The notes: a model not told the origin generated them from the sequence alone. DNA of 64,000 nt from Misgurnus anguillicaudatus (GCF_027580225.2 NC_073348.2:28422001-28486000); one strand, 5' to 3'. Positions 11,510 to 22,039 are shown, counted from the first letter of the stretch. Made by a program: numbers and translations.

Positions 11510-11758
11510 TTTAAAAAAGTACACCTTTGCACTAAAAGAGCATCCTCAGAGGTGCATACTGGTACAAAAGTGTTCATATTGGTACCTCAAAGATACATAT
11601 TGTGTACAAATACTCACCTAAAGGATTATTAGGAACACCTGTTCAATTTCTCATTAATGCAATTATCTAATCAACTAATCACATGGCAGTTGCTTCAATG
11701 CATTTAGCGGTGTGGTCCTGGTCAAGACAATCCCCGGAACTCCAAACTGAATGTCAGA

Positions 11759-12618
11759 ATGGGAAAGAAAGGTGATTTAAGCAATTTTGAGTGTGGCATG
11801 GTTGTTGGTGCCAGACGGGCCGGTCTGAGTATTTCACAATCTGCTCAGTTACTGGGATTTTCACACACACAATCGTTTCTAGGGTTTACAAAGAATGGTG
11901 TGAAAAGGGAAAACTTCCAGTATGTGGCAGTCATGTGGGTGAAAATGCCTTGTTGATGCTAGAGGTCAGAGGAGAATGGGCCGACTGATTCAAGCTGATA
12001 GAAGAGCAACTTTGACTGAAATAACCACTCGTTACAACCGAGGTATGCAGCAAAGCATTTGTGAAGCGACAACACGCACAACCCTGAGGCAGATGGGCTA
12101 CAACAGCAGAAGACCCCACCGGGTACCACTCATCTCCACTACAAATAGGAAAAAGAGGCTACAATTTGCACGAGCTTACCACAATTGGACAGTTGAAGAC
12201 TGGAAAAATGTTGCCTGGTCTGATATGTCTCGATTTCTGAGACATTCAGATGGTAGAGTCAGAATTTGGCGTGAACAGAATGAGAACATGGATTCATCAT
12301 GCCTTGTTACCGCTGGTGTTGTAATGGTGTAGGGGATGTTTTCTTGGCACACTTTAGGTCCCTTAGTGCCATTTGGGCATCGTTTAAATGCCACGGCCTA
12401 CCTGAGCATTGTTTCTGACCATGTCCATCCCTTTATGACCACCTTGTACTAGCTACTTCCAGCAGGATAATGCACCATGTCACAAAGCTTGAATCATTGG
12501 TTTTAATTTAAATGGAATCATTCAAATTGGTTTCTTGAACATGACAATGAGTTCACTGTACTAAAATGGGCCCCACAGTCACCAGATCTCAACCCAATAG
12601 AGCATCTGGAATGTTCGT
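11759..12618 (+). pseudogene. Broken Tc1-family transposase (copy A)
   Basis: Remnant of a DD34E transposase of about 340 residues that cuts and pastes the element at TA sites in the nucleus. The first frame (11759-11956) carries the N-terminal helix-turn-helix start, with GMVVGARRAGLS and SAQLLGFS. Frame then shifts; 11976-12332 carries the linker and the first catalytic Asp in a WSDMSR motif, where families normally have WSDES. A stop follows near 12330. The second Asp (QDNAPCH) and NPIEHL can still be read further on in other frames, and the C-terminal part is split by the 276-bp insertion. Not functional. Confidence 0.85.
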
Positions 12619-12626
12619 GCCCTGGA

Positions 12627-12902
12627 TCACACTTGTTTATTGGTATTTTGTTTTCCTGGCAGGCCAGATGTCCCTATGCAGGGTTTGCAATAAAACATGT
12701 TAAAAATGTATAAAGCACACTGTCAGAAAAAATGGTCAGGAATGGTCCCTGGTTGTTACTGGAGCGGTACCCTTTAAAAACAACATGATCTCACGGAAAG
12801 ACGTGTTATAGTCACGCAAAATTTTATCAATTTATTTGTGTCCATGGCACGAAATTCAGCTTTTTTCATGCCTTGAGCACAAATGTCTTTTTCTATAAAT
12901 AG
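12627..12902. repeat. Inserted copy of the 276-bp duplication
   Basis: Identical by eye to 10788-11063. It replaces about a dozen bases of the Tc1 sequence after a CCTGGAT word; the Tc1 text resumes with AAATCTCCATCAAATGC. See the source copy for what it contains. Confidence 0.9.
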
Positions 12903-13122
12903 AAAAATCTCCATCAAATGCAAGATGCTATCCTATCAATATGAGCCAACATTTCTAAAGAATGCTTTTAGCAACTTGTTGAATCAATGCCACGTAGAAT
13001 TAAGGCACTTCTGAAGGCAAAAGGGGGTCAAACACAGTATTAGTAAGGTGTTCCTAATAATCCTTTAGGTGAGTGTATATTCTGTATGTACCTGAATGGT
13101 ACATAAGGAGTTTTTTAATATG

Positions 13123-13939
13123 TACACATATCAAGATTATTATATTTTAGATAATGTTCTTTACATTATGTAGGATAATTTTATGTTAAAAATAGTAAAT
13201 CACAAAAAACGATTAGCTAGATTTGTCACAGACTGGGACATGCATAGTAAAAATACATAACATTGCATTTGGAGACAAATACTACCTCAGAATAATATTC
13301 CAGTTTCACAAACCTGAAATACGCGTGTACAATTGAGAGATGTTGAACAGCAAGACCGAGCCTGTATTTAATTATTTCCTCATGTCTCACAGAGGCAACA
13401 CGCTTGACATATTTTATCATACCTTATCTACAAATAGAAATAGTCAAATGAAAAGAAAGAATAAACAAAGCACCTTGTAGAGAAGACGTGACATCCTGAT
13501 ACAAGAATCATTTCACTGGGTAAATAATTTTCCAGAGAAAAAATGTGTTCCAGTGTCATTGGATTGTCGGGCCTATTGTCCTTGAGCAATGATGCTGCCT
13601 TCCAGCACGCCTGTGAAGAAAAAATCACCCAAGAGAAACAAATTGCACTGTCGCTCTAAATGAATTGAGTGGACAGAAATCACAGGTTTCCTTCACTAAA
13701 CCTCTAACTGAGCTTCGGCTGTGAATTGCACTGATACATGCTGTGTATATCCGTGAGTGGGATGGGTTTTGCAACCAAAAATTGAGAGAAGAGGCAGCAC
13801 ATTTCTGCATCCGAGAGCAAACTCTATGTGTGTGTGCTGAGCAGGAGTTCAGGACTCAGAGAATTACAGGCTATCATAGCCAAGTGGGTGTCAAATTATC
13901 CTTTCAGCGCATTTGCACCCTTACATGTCTCTTTCTCTT

Positions 13940-13988
<49 letters not shown>

Positions 13989-14654
13989 ATGTGTGTATGC
14001 CCCCTAAACCAGCTACATTGCCATAATAATGAGCTGCACTAAAGATAGAGAGAGAACAAGACAAGGAAAAGAGAACGAAAATGGGCGTGTGTGGGGTAAG
14101 AGAGATTGAGTGTATACCTGTAACACTTGTTTGTGACTACATTAACATCTCTGTGCTCACTGTTGGCTCCCCTTGCATCATGCGTCAGTCAGTTTTACTG
14201 GAAAGCAAAATATGAAAACGTTTCAATCAAACATAATTAAGAAAGCTTGCACTTCATGAAAGAAAATCTTAAAGAGAGAGAGAGTATATCTTGAATAATG
14301 TATTTATGATGGAATATGATTTTGGAAGAATTAAGAAGATTTTTGTTTGTTGTTTAGATTTAGAAAACATAATAAGGTTTTCATTTTTGGCATAGTGAAG
14401 ATAAAATTTGTGGAATAAGTCGTGACTGAAGGGCGTTGCTGGGCATGACGCGAAGCAGAGTCTTTCAAGTAACTTTTAAGTTAAATCAAAAAAAGTTTTC
14501 CTTCCACTGGAAAAAGTAGTCCCTGACCAACTGTGAACAGCAACAAAAGCTGTGTTCCAATTTCGAAGGCTGGATCCTTTGAAGGACGCGTTCATCGAAG
14601 GTGAGAATTTGGTCTTTGAAGGACACCATCTCCGAAGTCCACAAATGAGACGCT
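13123..14654. other. No gene; microsatellite and a GAAGG-rich fragment
   Basis: Short unsupported open frames only. At 14550-14640 the words TTCGAAGGCTGGATCC and CTTTGAAGGAC look like one end of a decayed fish MITE. The rest appears unique. Confidence 0.45.
13921..13990. repeat. (CT)n/(GT)n microsatellite
   Basis: A CTTT/CT-rich run passing into about 20 CT dinucleotides and then GTGTGTGTGTATGTGTG. It forces a Leu-Ser-rich frame at 13743-14042 that is not a gene. Confidence 0.9.
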
Positions 14655-14655
14655 C

Positions 14656-14760
14656 TAGCCCAGTGCTTCCAAATCCTGGTCCTCGAGCACCTCGTCTCAG
14701 AAAGTTTTAGATGTCTCCTTATTTAAAACACCTGATTCAACTTATCAGCTTCCTTCCAAA
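14656..14760. repeat. CCAGTGCTTCC-type repeat fragment
   Basis: CCAGTGCTTCCAAATCCTGG followed by TCCTCGAGCACC and AACACCTGATTCAACTTATC resembles the end of a common fish DNA-transposon derivative. Only one end is visible. Confidence 0.4.
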
Positions 14761-14854
14761 ATGGGGCCCTGTTTACACGTACATGTTTATTTTGACATTT
14801 CCCTTCGTTTACACGCAAATGGAGAACTCATCTCTGAATCTGATTCTTTTTTAA

Positions 14855-15812
14855 AACAATCTGCTCAGTTACTGGGATTTTCACGCACAACCATTTCTAG
14901 GGCTTACAAAGAATGGTGTGAAAAGGGAAAAACATCCAGTATGCAGCAGTCCTGTGGGCAAAAATGACTTGTTGATGCTAGAAGTTAGAGGGTCGACTGA
15001 TTCAAGCTGATAGAAGAGCAACTTTGACTGAAATAACCACTCGTTACAACCGAGGTATGCAGCAAAGCATTTGTAAAGCCACAACACACACAACCTTGAG
15101 GCAGATGGGCTACAACAGCAGAAGACCCCACCAAGTACCACTCATCTCCACTACAATAGGAAAAAGAGGCTACAATTTGCACAAGCTCACAAAAATTGGA
15201 CAGTTGAAGACTGGAAAAATGTTGCCTGGTCTGATTAGTCTCGATTTCTGTTGAGACATTCAGATGGTAGAGTCAGAATTTGGCGTAAACAGAATGAGAG
15301 CATGGATCCATCATGCCTTGTTACCACTGTGCAGGCTGGTGGTGGTGGTGTAATAGTGTGGGGGATGTTTTCTTGGCCCACTTTAGGTGCCTTAGTGCCA
15401 ATTGTGCATTGTTTAAATGCCACAGCCTACCTGAGCATTGTTTCTGACCATGTCCAACCCTTTATGACAATCCTCTGATGGCTACTTCCAGCAGGATAAT
15501 GCACCATGTCACAAAGCTCCAATCATTTCAAATTGGTTTCTTGAACATGACAATGAGTTCACTGTACTAAAATGGCCCCCACAGTCACCAGATCTCAACC
15601 CAATAGAGCATCTTTGGGATGTGGTGGAATGGGAGCTTCATGACCTGGATGTGCATCCCACAAATCTCCATCAACTGCAAGATGCTATCCTATCAATATG
15701 GGCCAACATTTCTAATGAATGCTTTCAGCACCTTGTTGAATCAATGCCATGTCTGAAGGTGAAAGGGGGTCAAACACAGTATTAGCATGGTGTTCCTAAT
15801 AATCCTTTAGGT
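14855..15812 (+). mobile_element. Tc1-like family 1, copy B (5' truncated)
   Basis: Homology to the family begins at ACAATCTGCTCAGTTACTGG and runs to CCTAATAATCCTTTAGG; the 5' TIR and transposase start are missing. The decayed coding region shows a YKEWCEKGK motif, then [30 protein letters not shown] and a C-terminal piece with SPDLNPIEHLWD spread over several frames. The third acidic residue (E) is intact, but indels and stops make it inactive. Confidence 0.85.
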
Positions 15813-17446
15813 TGACTGCAGTAGACCTTTGTTTAATCCTCCTGAAAATCTGTACTAGAAATCTCAACCCTGTACTACCACTGAGATGTTATTGGATTTT
15901 GATGTCCACTTCTGGGAATCGAATTCAAAACACAAAAACACCAGGCAAATCATTTCACCATGACTGCACCAAGACATGCAAATTGATACTTACAGACATT
16001 ATGAATGCACAAGCAGTGGTCAGTCCTTTGCATCGTGCTTACTGGTTTAAAACGTCAGGAAACCACTTTAATTATGCCTGACAATTTTCTGGTGATAACA
16101 TAATATTTCGCTTCATAGTTTTATAGGGTATTATCCAAATCGCTATGAGAAAATGTAAGCAATATTGTCGAAAAATTAAATTTTTACTAGAAGCGGTGGC
16201 CTTGATTAAAAAGTTTAAAAATGCTTTAGCAAAGCCATTCAGTTCACACTGAGGTAATGAACCAAAAAATGTATCCAATTTTCATAATGGTTTCCAATGG
16301 ACCTCGCTTTATTGTAATATAGCAATGCATTAAACTGTTCGGCTTCTTTTAATGCTTACCTTTACGTGGCCCATAATGAATTATTTAACATAATGATCTG
16401 GAATTACTATAAAGTTCAAAAGCAGGGACACCTGGTTATATGAATTTTAATATGCATCTAGATAAATGAACCAGTGCGTGCATGAACATGGCCTTTTGGG
16501 AAAATGGAAGGACACCGGTCATATAATTTTAAAGGTTTGGCATTTAAAATGAATCATTCTCCTGGCAGTGGATGTTAGACAAATATCTTTTTATGAAAGT
16601 CTTAATAGGGTGATAAAAAATTGTTTAATAGGACACAAAGTAGTCAGCTTTAGTAGTTTTTTAGCTCAATTTTCCACCTTTCAAATGTCCGTTTGCCGCC
16701 AGCCACGTGGCATTTTTGTTTAGGTGGGTAAAAAACTCATAGGTTAAAAGTCACAAGCACATTAGATTGTGTTTATTAACAACTCCATTATAGAAACGGT
16801 GGGGTTTGCTTTATGAAAGGTTAAGGTGCGGGAAACCTCCTGCTAGTGTCTGTATAAAAGCTTCACATTTCTGTCGGCTCTTATTTGAAGCATGGGACAC
16901 ATCTGAAAGCTTTTATTGTTATCTTTTAAAAGGCCATTGTCCTCTCTCACCAGGTCTCTAGCAGCCCCATAAAAATGAGAGCCAGTCGGCGTTATAGAGA
17001 TTTAGGGCAGACGCAGCGGGCTCGATTTCCTTCTCCTCCCTCTAATGAGTACAGTTTGTAGTCTCATCGCTGCGGGCACATGAAGGTTCTGGTAATGAGA
17101 CTGACAGCCTCCGGGGATCTCCTATCTTACTCTGTGTCATTCAGACCTGCCTTGTGCATGGAGATGCCCGTAGCCGATTCTCCAAGGCCATGCCTCAAAT
17201 AACCGTGTTTATTTATGTGTTTATTTACGCCATTATTTTTGGTTTATCACAGATGGAAATTGTTTAACGAAAGAAAATAACAAGGGACCTAACACTTATC
17301 TTTATGGTGATAATATCTATCCATAAAAATTGGTGTTGGGATTTCTGCACCTGCTACTGTCGTATAGTATGATCTTTTGTTTTAAAAAAAGACAAATCAT
17401 TGCTACATCAATTGCAATTTGAACCAATTTTACGATGTGGCTAATT
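15813..17446. other. Single-copy-looking stretch with possible conserved noncoding DNA
   Basis: No gene recognised. About 16840-17215 is less AT-rich and even in composition, with words such as TTATTTGAAGCATGGGACAC and GTCGGCGTTATAGAGATTTA, a texture like vertebrate conserved noncoding elements. That reading is inference. Confidence 0.45.
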
Positions 17447-17683
17447 CATATTGGGGTGGTTTCCTGGACAGAGATTAGCTTAAGCCAGGACTAGGCCTTA
17501 GTTTAATTAGGAAAATATAACTAGTTTTAACAAACATGCCTTACTAAAAACATTACTTGTGTGCACTTTGAGGCAAAACAAAGGGCACTGATATATTTTA
17601 AGATATGTCAGTGCAAGTTTGGACAGATCTTACATTTATTTTAATCTATGACTAGTCTAATCCCTGTCCGGAAAACCGCCCCA
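17447..17683. mobile_element. GGGGCGGTTTCC-type MITE, copy 1
   Basis: Begins TTGGGGTGGTTTCCTGGACA and ends CTGTCCGGAAAACCGCCCCA, giving a TIR of about 20 bp. An internal hairpin (GGGCACTGATATATTTTAAG with ATATGTCAGTGC) is present. Other copies: 20967-21813 and a fragment at 23775-23942. Confidence 0.8.
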
Positions 17684-17787
17684 TAAATTCATACATGTGT
17701 CATTTTTTTCATTTTACCATGATCTGCTTTCACCCGGGTGACATTGGGGTTAGGATAGAAATTCAGACGTATTTAAAAAGGTACATT
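17684..17787. repeat. Older repeat hosting the LTR element, left part
   Basis: AAATTCATACATGTGTCATT on this side and AAAAATTCATACGAATTAG at about 19085-19105 on the far side of the LTR element look like the two ends of one older palindromic repeat that was split by the insertion. ACCCGGGTGACATTGGGGTT is internal to it. Confidence 0.45.
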
Positions 17788-18095
17788 TGTCACGGTTATC
17801 CGTGTCATGTTTTGTGTCTGTTCTATATTGTCATCACCTGGACACTTGTTAATTATCACATCATTCATTCCACCTGTGTGTCATTAGTCTTCGTGTATTT
17901 ATACCAGTGTTTGTGTCACACTCATTGCCGGATGATTGTCATTACAACCCTGTCTGTTTCCTGTGTCACGTTTGGATGTTCCTGTGTTTGCTACCATGTT
18001 ACTCCTCATGTTTTTGTTTCCCCATTTTATTATTAAATGTTATTTATTTGCCGAACTCTGCGTTTGTGTCCTTCCTCCACTCCCGTGTCGTGACA
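17788..18095 (+). repeat. 5' LTR of the miniature retrotransposon
   Basis: A 308-bp LTR with a TATTTATA word near 17897 that could serve as TATA box and ATTAAA near 18032 as poly(A) signal. Differences from the 3' LTR: CACTTG/CTCTTG, GTCTG/GTTTG, CTCATG/CTCGTG and CCTTCC/CCTCCC. Confidence 0.9.
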
Positions 18096-18659
18096 GAATC
18101 ATCCGGCCTTTATATGACGCAGCGAGTTCACGGAGGGCGGCTCCCCCAGGAGTTTCGTCGAGGGGGAGTAGTGACATCGGGGTTCATTCCCCATCAGCCC
18201 CGATGTCTCTTGGGGACCACCGTGAGCGATCGCTCGCTCCTGCGGGAGGAGGATCGGCCCAGGCGGTCCCCCAACGGTTGAGTCGTCGTCGACGGTCCCT
18301 CGGAGGACCACCATCCTGCTCGCAGGGGGATCCGGAACGGACCACGCCCGATCATTTCCCCGGGGTGGCTACCGAGCGAGGGTCTCCGTTTCCGCGAGGG
18401 GATGGGAGAAGATTTCCGGGGGCATCTGATCGTCGACGATTCCCAGGAGGGGGGTAATTTGTCTGCCTCGGTTCTCGGAGCGATCGCTCCGGTTCTCCTG
18501 GCGCAGTCCCGCCAACCGTCCTGTTGGTCTCATTCCGGCGGCTGCCGGCTTCGCCAGGGTCCCAAAGCCCTCCACCCCTCCCTTGGAGTCTCGCTACCAG
18601 ACTCTGTTTTTTTGTTTTGTGTGTGAGTGTATGGTAGCCACTCATAGAGGGAGGGGTTA

Positions 18660-18967
18660 TGTCACGGTTATCCGTGTCATGTTTTGTGTCTGTTCTATAT
18701 TGTCATCACCTGGACTCTTGTTAATTATCACATCATTCATTCCACCTGTGTGTCATTAGTCTTCGTGTATTTATACCAGTGTTTGTGTCACACTCATTGC
18801 CGGATGATTGTCATTACAACCCTGTTTGTTTCCTGTGTCACGTTTGGATGTTCCTGTGTTTGCTACCATGTTACTCCTCGTGTTTTTGTTTCCCCATTTT
18901 ATTATTAAATGTTATTTATTTGCCGAACTCTGCGTTTGTGTCCTCCCTCCACTCCCGTGTCGTGACA
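18660..18967 (+). repeat. 3' LTR of the miniature retrotransposon
   Basis: Same length as the 5' LTR with 4 substitutions and no indel seen. About 1.3 percent divergence marks a recent insertion relative to the other elements here. Open frames inside it are repeats of those in the 5' LTR. Confidence 0.9.
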
Positions 18968-19120
18968 ACATTTTACAGGTAAAAACATTAGATTTGTATG
19001 TTTTTATTCGATTTGCTCCTGCCCAGTGATGTTGGGGCGTTTTTGTTTTCTTATAATCGTATGTTTTTGTATGATTCACTACATAAAAATTCATACGAAT
19101 TAGCCAACCATATTTCTGTC
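18968..19120. repeat. Older repeat hosting the LTR element, right part
   Basis: Continues the repeat split at 17787, containing CCAGTGATGTTGGGGCGTTT and ending near AAAAATTCATACGAATTAG. Confidence 0.45.
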
Positions 19121-19129
19121 ACATAAGGG

Positions 19130-19292
19130 TGCCGCTGTAAAAAAAAATTATTGTTACAATTAATTTTAGCTTTCTTGTGAGGAGTGAATTGCTATAAATG
19201 ATAAAAATAAAGTTGAATTAACTTAAGTTATTTCAACTTAATTTTATAATTCATTGTAAATTTAAGTGCAACAAGGATTTTTTACAGTGTGG
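19130..19292. mobile_element. CTGTAAAAAA-type MITE
   Basis: GCTGTAAAAAAAAATTATTG at one end and GATTTTTTACAGTGTG at the other give a short TIR; inside is the palindrome AGTTGAATTAACTTAAGTTA. Non-coding. A relative lies at 21858-22039. Confidence 0.55.
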
Positions 19293-19459
19293 GTTTCCTT
19301 TGTGCATTTTTTAGATAATCGGACAAATTAGAAATCGCAACCACATAAAATAGGTCAGTTTTCTCAAAAGATCAGGTTGGCACAGTATTTTCTTGTTGAT
19401 CTACGGTCGAAAGTATTGGGGAAAAACATTTGATTAAAAAAAACCTGTATAGTGTATAT

Positions 19460-20438
19460 GAAGAGCTTGGTTCCAAAACGCAATAAATCCATTTTGACTA
19501 ATTTTGGTAAAAACTTGTTTTCTATACCAAGAAAGTGAGAAGATGAAAAGCACTATTTTCGTTACAAACTTTTACATAGCAGCTTTAGGTTATAAAAACA
19601 TAAAAAATTTAAATCTATTATTTGATTTTCAAAGATTTTATATAAAAACAGATATTTTTCCTATATTTTTTTTCAAAATGCTATAAATCTATTAAATCGA
19701 TATATTAATGTGCATTCATCTTTGCCATGTTATATACATTAAGTTGACTAGTGGTTTGCACTGATTAAAAAAAATAATGACATTAATCAAAACACTTACT
19801 TTGTCATATTAATAAGTTATAACACTGTCATTGCTGCTGTTATACTTGGGACGTCGTCGCTGAACTTTTTTGACAGCGATCAGCTGTCAAATGTTTTGGT
19901 CCTGCTTGATTTTCATTGACTTCGAGTAAAATAATGGAAAGTTTTACAAAAGACCCCCTTGGCTCAATGTGTTAGCATGACAGAAGCTTGATGCTGTCGG
20001 GGGAACAAGCAACAGCCGGCATTTTTCCGTCTCCCGAGTGCCTCTCGCGTAAATCGTTCCATTTTGATGGGTTACGTTTATTCCCCGTCACAGATTAACA
20101 AAAGTTTTATTTTGTGTTTGTTTGTTGATCAAGAAGTACGAAGTAGATGAGGAAAACTATAGGATTCTGTGTGTATTCAAAGCGCCGCCATTGTTGTTTA
20201 CAGTGCGTGCAATGGTGCGCTGTGATTGGTTAAGCGGATTTATTGAATTCTGCAGAGAAGGAGGACTGGCGTTTATCACGTTTGGGAAAAAAGGGAGAAA
20301 AGATGACAGAATAACACGGCGGATATTGTATTTTGCGTAAAATTAAGAATTTACTTTTTAATACTGACCTGGCGCAATACTGATTTTGGATGTAACTCAT
20401 TTTAAATGCCGTTTATCGCATTTGGGACCAAACTGTTC
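19460..20438. mobile_element. 979-bp MITE with GAAGAGCTTGGTTCCAAA ends
   Basis: Left end GAAGAGCTTGGTTCCAAAAC, right end TTTGGGACCAAACTGTTC, complementary over about 20 bp; both sides are flanked by ATAT. The body holds CGCCGCCATTGTTGTTTACA. A 72-codon frame (20122-20340) is probably incidental. Related ends (AAGAGCTCAGATGC) occur singly near 44505 and 52760. Confidence 0.6.
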
Positions 20439-20966
20439 ATATGAATATTTTTGGTGCATGTTCCTACCAATGACAGTAAACTTTAAAAGCATACACTAGC
20501 AAATAGAAGGGTTCAAAAACCTAAGATGTGGTCTAAAAATCCCCAAACCCACATGTTTTTCTTTAATGGGGTTTTGAAAAACTGTTAACAATTCCATGAA
20601 CTTGGCTGGTATCTACAGCAGAAGGCAGCTAAGTTTTACAAGTAGGGATAAATTTATAGTGTCTTCATTAAAGAATTTACTTTTGGCCCACTCTGCCAGC
20701 ACCTTCAGACCTGTTTTCATATATAGCATTGTTTGTGTGCTGACATCTCCAAACTCTGTCTAACTAATCTGCATCTCTCTGTCAGAGCTGCGTGATGGTC
20801 CGGAGAGTTCAAGATGCAGATCTTCCACACAGAAGGATGGTTAAATTGGCTGCCCGTCACGACACTGACAGTGTGCCAGAATCTCAACCACCCTGTAAAT
20901 TCATGAAGGTTTAACAAAACATAATGAGAGCTCATAGTGTAAGCCTTTTTATTTTTAAAACATACA
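20439..20966. other. Unique-looking stretch with a possible small exon
   Basis: A CTAAT branch-point-like word and CATCTCTCTGTCAG near 20762-20785 make a plausible splice acceptor, followed by a GT (20895) after CCACCCT. The codons between are open in one frame from the acceptor. No protein family is recognised. Confidence 0.3.
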
Positions 20967-21031
20967 GGGGCGGTTTCCCATACAGGGATTGGATTATTTC
21001 AGGACTAGGCCTTATTTATATAAGGGCATTT

Positions 21032-21747
21032 AATTCAATTCAATTCAATTCAATTTTATTTATATAGCGCTTTTCACAATACTTAAAGGCTCTCTAAGCG
21101 AATCTGTGAGACGTTAGTTATTGTTGACGTTTGAAACTGTTTTCAAACAGACGGAGCGTAGCTAACTCCTCCCCCTCCCTTCCGTGCTTTCATGAACGCG
21201 CCCAACCCCCACCCCCAAATCCTTTTTGTCGTTTATTGGCTGGAATACTTTGTTTTGTTTTGTGATGCTAGGTTTGGCCGTTTGTGAAGCCTGGGCTGTC
21301 TACAGAGATCGCGTTTTTTTAAAGTTTGATCAGCGGACAGGCAGCAAGCAGAGAGTGAGGAGATGTTTCCGGTATGTAACAAAAAATGTTTTATGGTCTA
21401 AAACGCTTCAATTCGCTTAGAGCGCCTTTAATTGTTTCAAAGCAGCTTTACATTAATAGAAGCAGTAAAAGCACAGAAAACCCCTCCCTGGGGTAAAAAA
21501 CCCCTAGGAGAAAAAAAACCTCGGGCTGTTTAGCCGAGGAAATAAAAAAAGTCCTAGGAGGGAAAAACCCTTGGGAGATATATATGTATATACATATAAA
21601 CGGATAAGGAGATTAAGCGGAGATTAAGCTGGTTCTGTCGGTGATCGTTGGTCAGGCATCAGCTGGGCATCACGTTGAAGGACGACCAGTAGATCAGAGG
21701 TGTGCCGACTTTCACATCTACCGGAACTGGGTCTGTTTGTCCCATTG
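21032..21747 (+). mobile_element. AATTC-tailed retroelement-like repeat, interrupted
   Basis: Begins with AATTC pentamers and TTTTATTTATATAGCGCTTT, resumes after an internal insertion with TTTCAAAGCAGCTTTACA, and continues through CTCGGGCTGTTTAGCCGAGG to GATTAAGCGGAGATTAAGCT. I remember this as a common cyprinid repeat but cannot assign its class with certainty. Confidence 0.55.
21083..21431. mobile_element. TTAA MITE inside the AATTC repeat
   Basis: TTAA at 21083-21086 and 21428-21431; inner ends AGGCTCTCTAAGCGAAT and ATTCGCTTAGAGCGCCT are complementary. The host sequence joins cleanly across it (CACAATAC to TTGTTTCAAAGC), which confirms the boundaries. A 64-codon frame inside is not supported. 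Confidence 0.85.
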
Positions 21748-21857
21748 TAAAGGCAGCTCAAACATGCATTTTAGTCTGGGACTAGGATACGCCCTGTCTG
21801 GGAAACCGCCCCACATTATATTGTTTTTGCACTTGGATTTGTTTTTGCATCAATTTG

Positions 21858-22039
21858 GATTTAGAAGTCTTTTTTTTATCTTGACTAGTCAAGAGTTGCT
21901 GTATAAAGTTAAAATAACGTAAGTTAATTCAACTTTATTTGATAAGTTACAGCAACTCATCACTAGTCAAGATAAAAAATCTAAGTTGAAGTTACTTGTA
22001 AATTGAAGTTGATTATAAAGTGCAGTTTTTTTACAGTGT
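21858..22039. mobile_element. Palindromic MITE ending TTTTTTTACAGTG
   Basis: Contains ATCTTGACTAGTCAAGAGTT and CATCACTAGTCAAGATAAAA around AACTTTATTTGATAAGTTAC and ends GCAGTTTTTTTACAGTG. Left boundary is approximate. Confidence 0.5.

Larger units (their letters stand above)
11611..13077 (+). mobile_element. Tc1-like element, family 1, copy A (defective)
   Basis: Left end CTCACCTAAAGGATTATTAG, right end CCTAATAATCCTTTAGGTGA, inserted at TA inside the MITE at 10879. It is lengthened by the 276-bp duplicate at 12627-12902. Four other copies of this family occur at 14855, 31648, 34311 and 49929. Confidence 0.9.
10879..13122. mobile_element. Interrupted MITE hosting two later insertions
   Basis: CACTGTCAGAAAAAATGG and GGAGCGGTACCCTTTAAAAA begin it; text resumes after the foldback with AAAAGTACACCTTTGCAC and after the Tc1 copy with TGTATGTACCTGAATGGTAC. 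It therefore contains the elements at 10942-11509 and 11611-13077. The right end is approximate. Confidence 0.6.
17788..18967 (+). mobile_element. Miniature LTR retrotransposon (TRIM-like), young
   Basis: Two 308-bp direct LTRs (17788-18095 and 18660-18967) start TGTCACGG and end CGTGACA and differ at only 4 positions by eye. ACATT immediately flanks both sides (17783-17787 and 18968-18972), a perfect 5-bp target duplication. The 564-bp interior is GC-rich compared with its surroundings and encodes no recognisable gag, protease, reverse transcriptase or integrase. A purine tract, AGAGGGAGGGG, precedes the 3' LTR as expected for plus-strand priming. I could not identify the tRNA matching the primer site after GAATCATCCGGCC. 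It would need enzymes from a related full-length element, probably Ty3/Gypsy-type. Confidence 0.9.
20967..21813. mobile_element. GGGGCGGTTTCC MITE, copy 2, interrupted
   Basis: Starts GGGGCGGTTTCCCATACAGG and ends GTCTGGGAAACCGCCCCA. Its middle is displaced by the AATTC-type element at 21032-21747. TCAAACATGCATTTTAGTCT on the right is normal family interior. Confidence 0.8.

Noticed and set aside
17936..18457. 173-codon frame as a gag-like gene
   Set aside because: It starts inside the 5' LTR, has no zinc knuckle or capsid motif, and other frames in the same GC-rich block are equally open.
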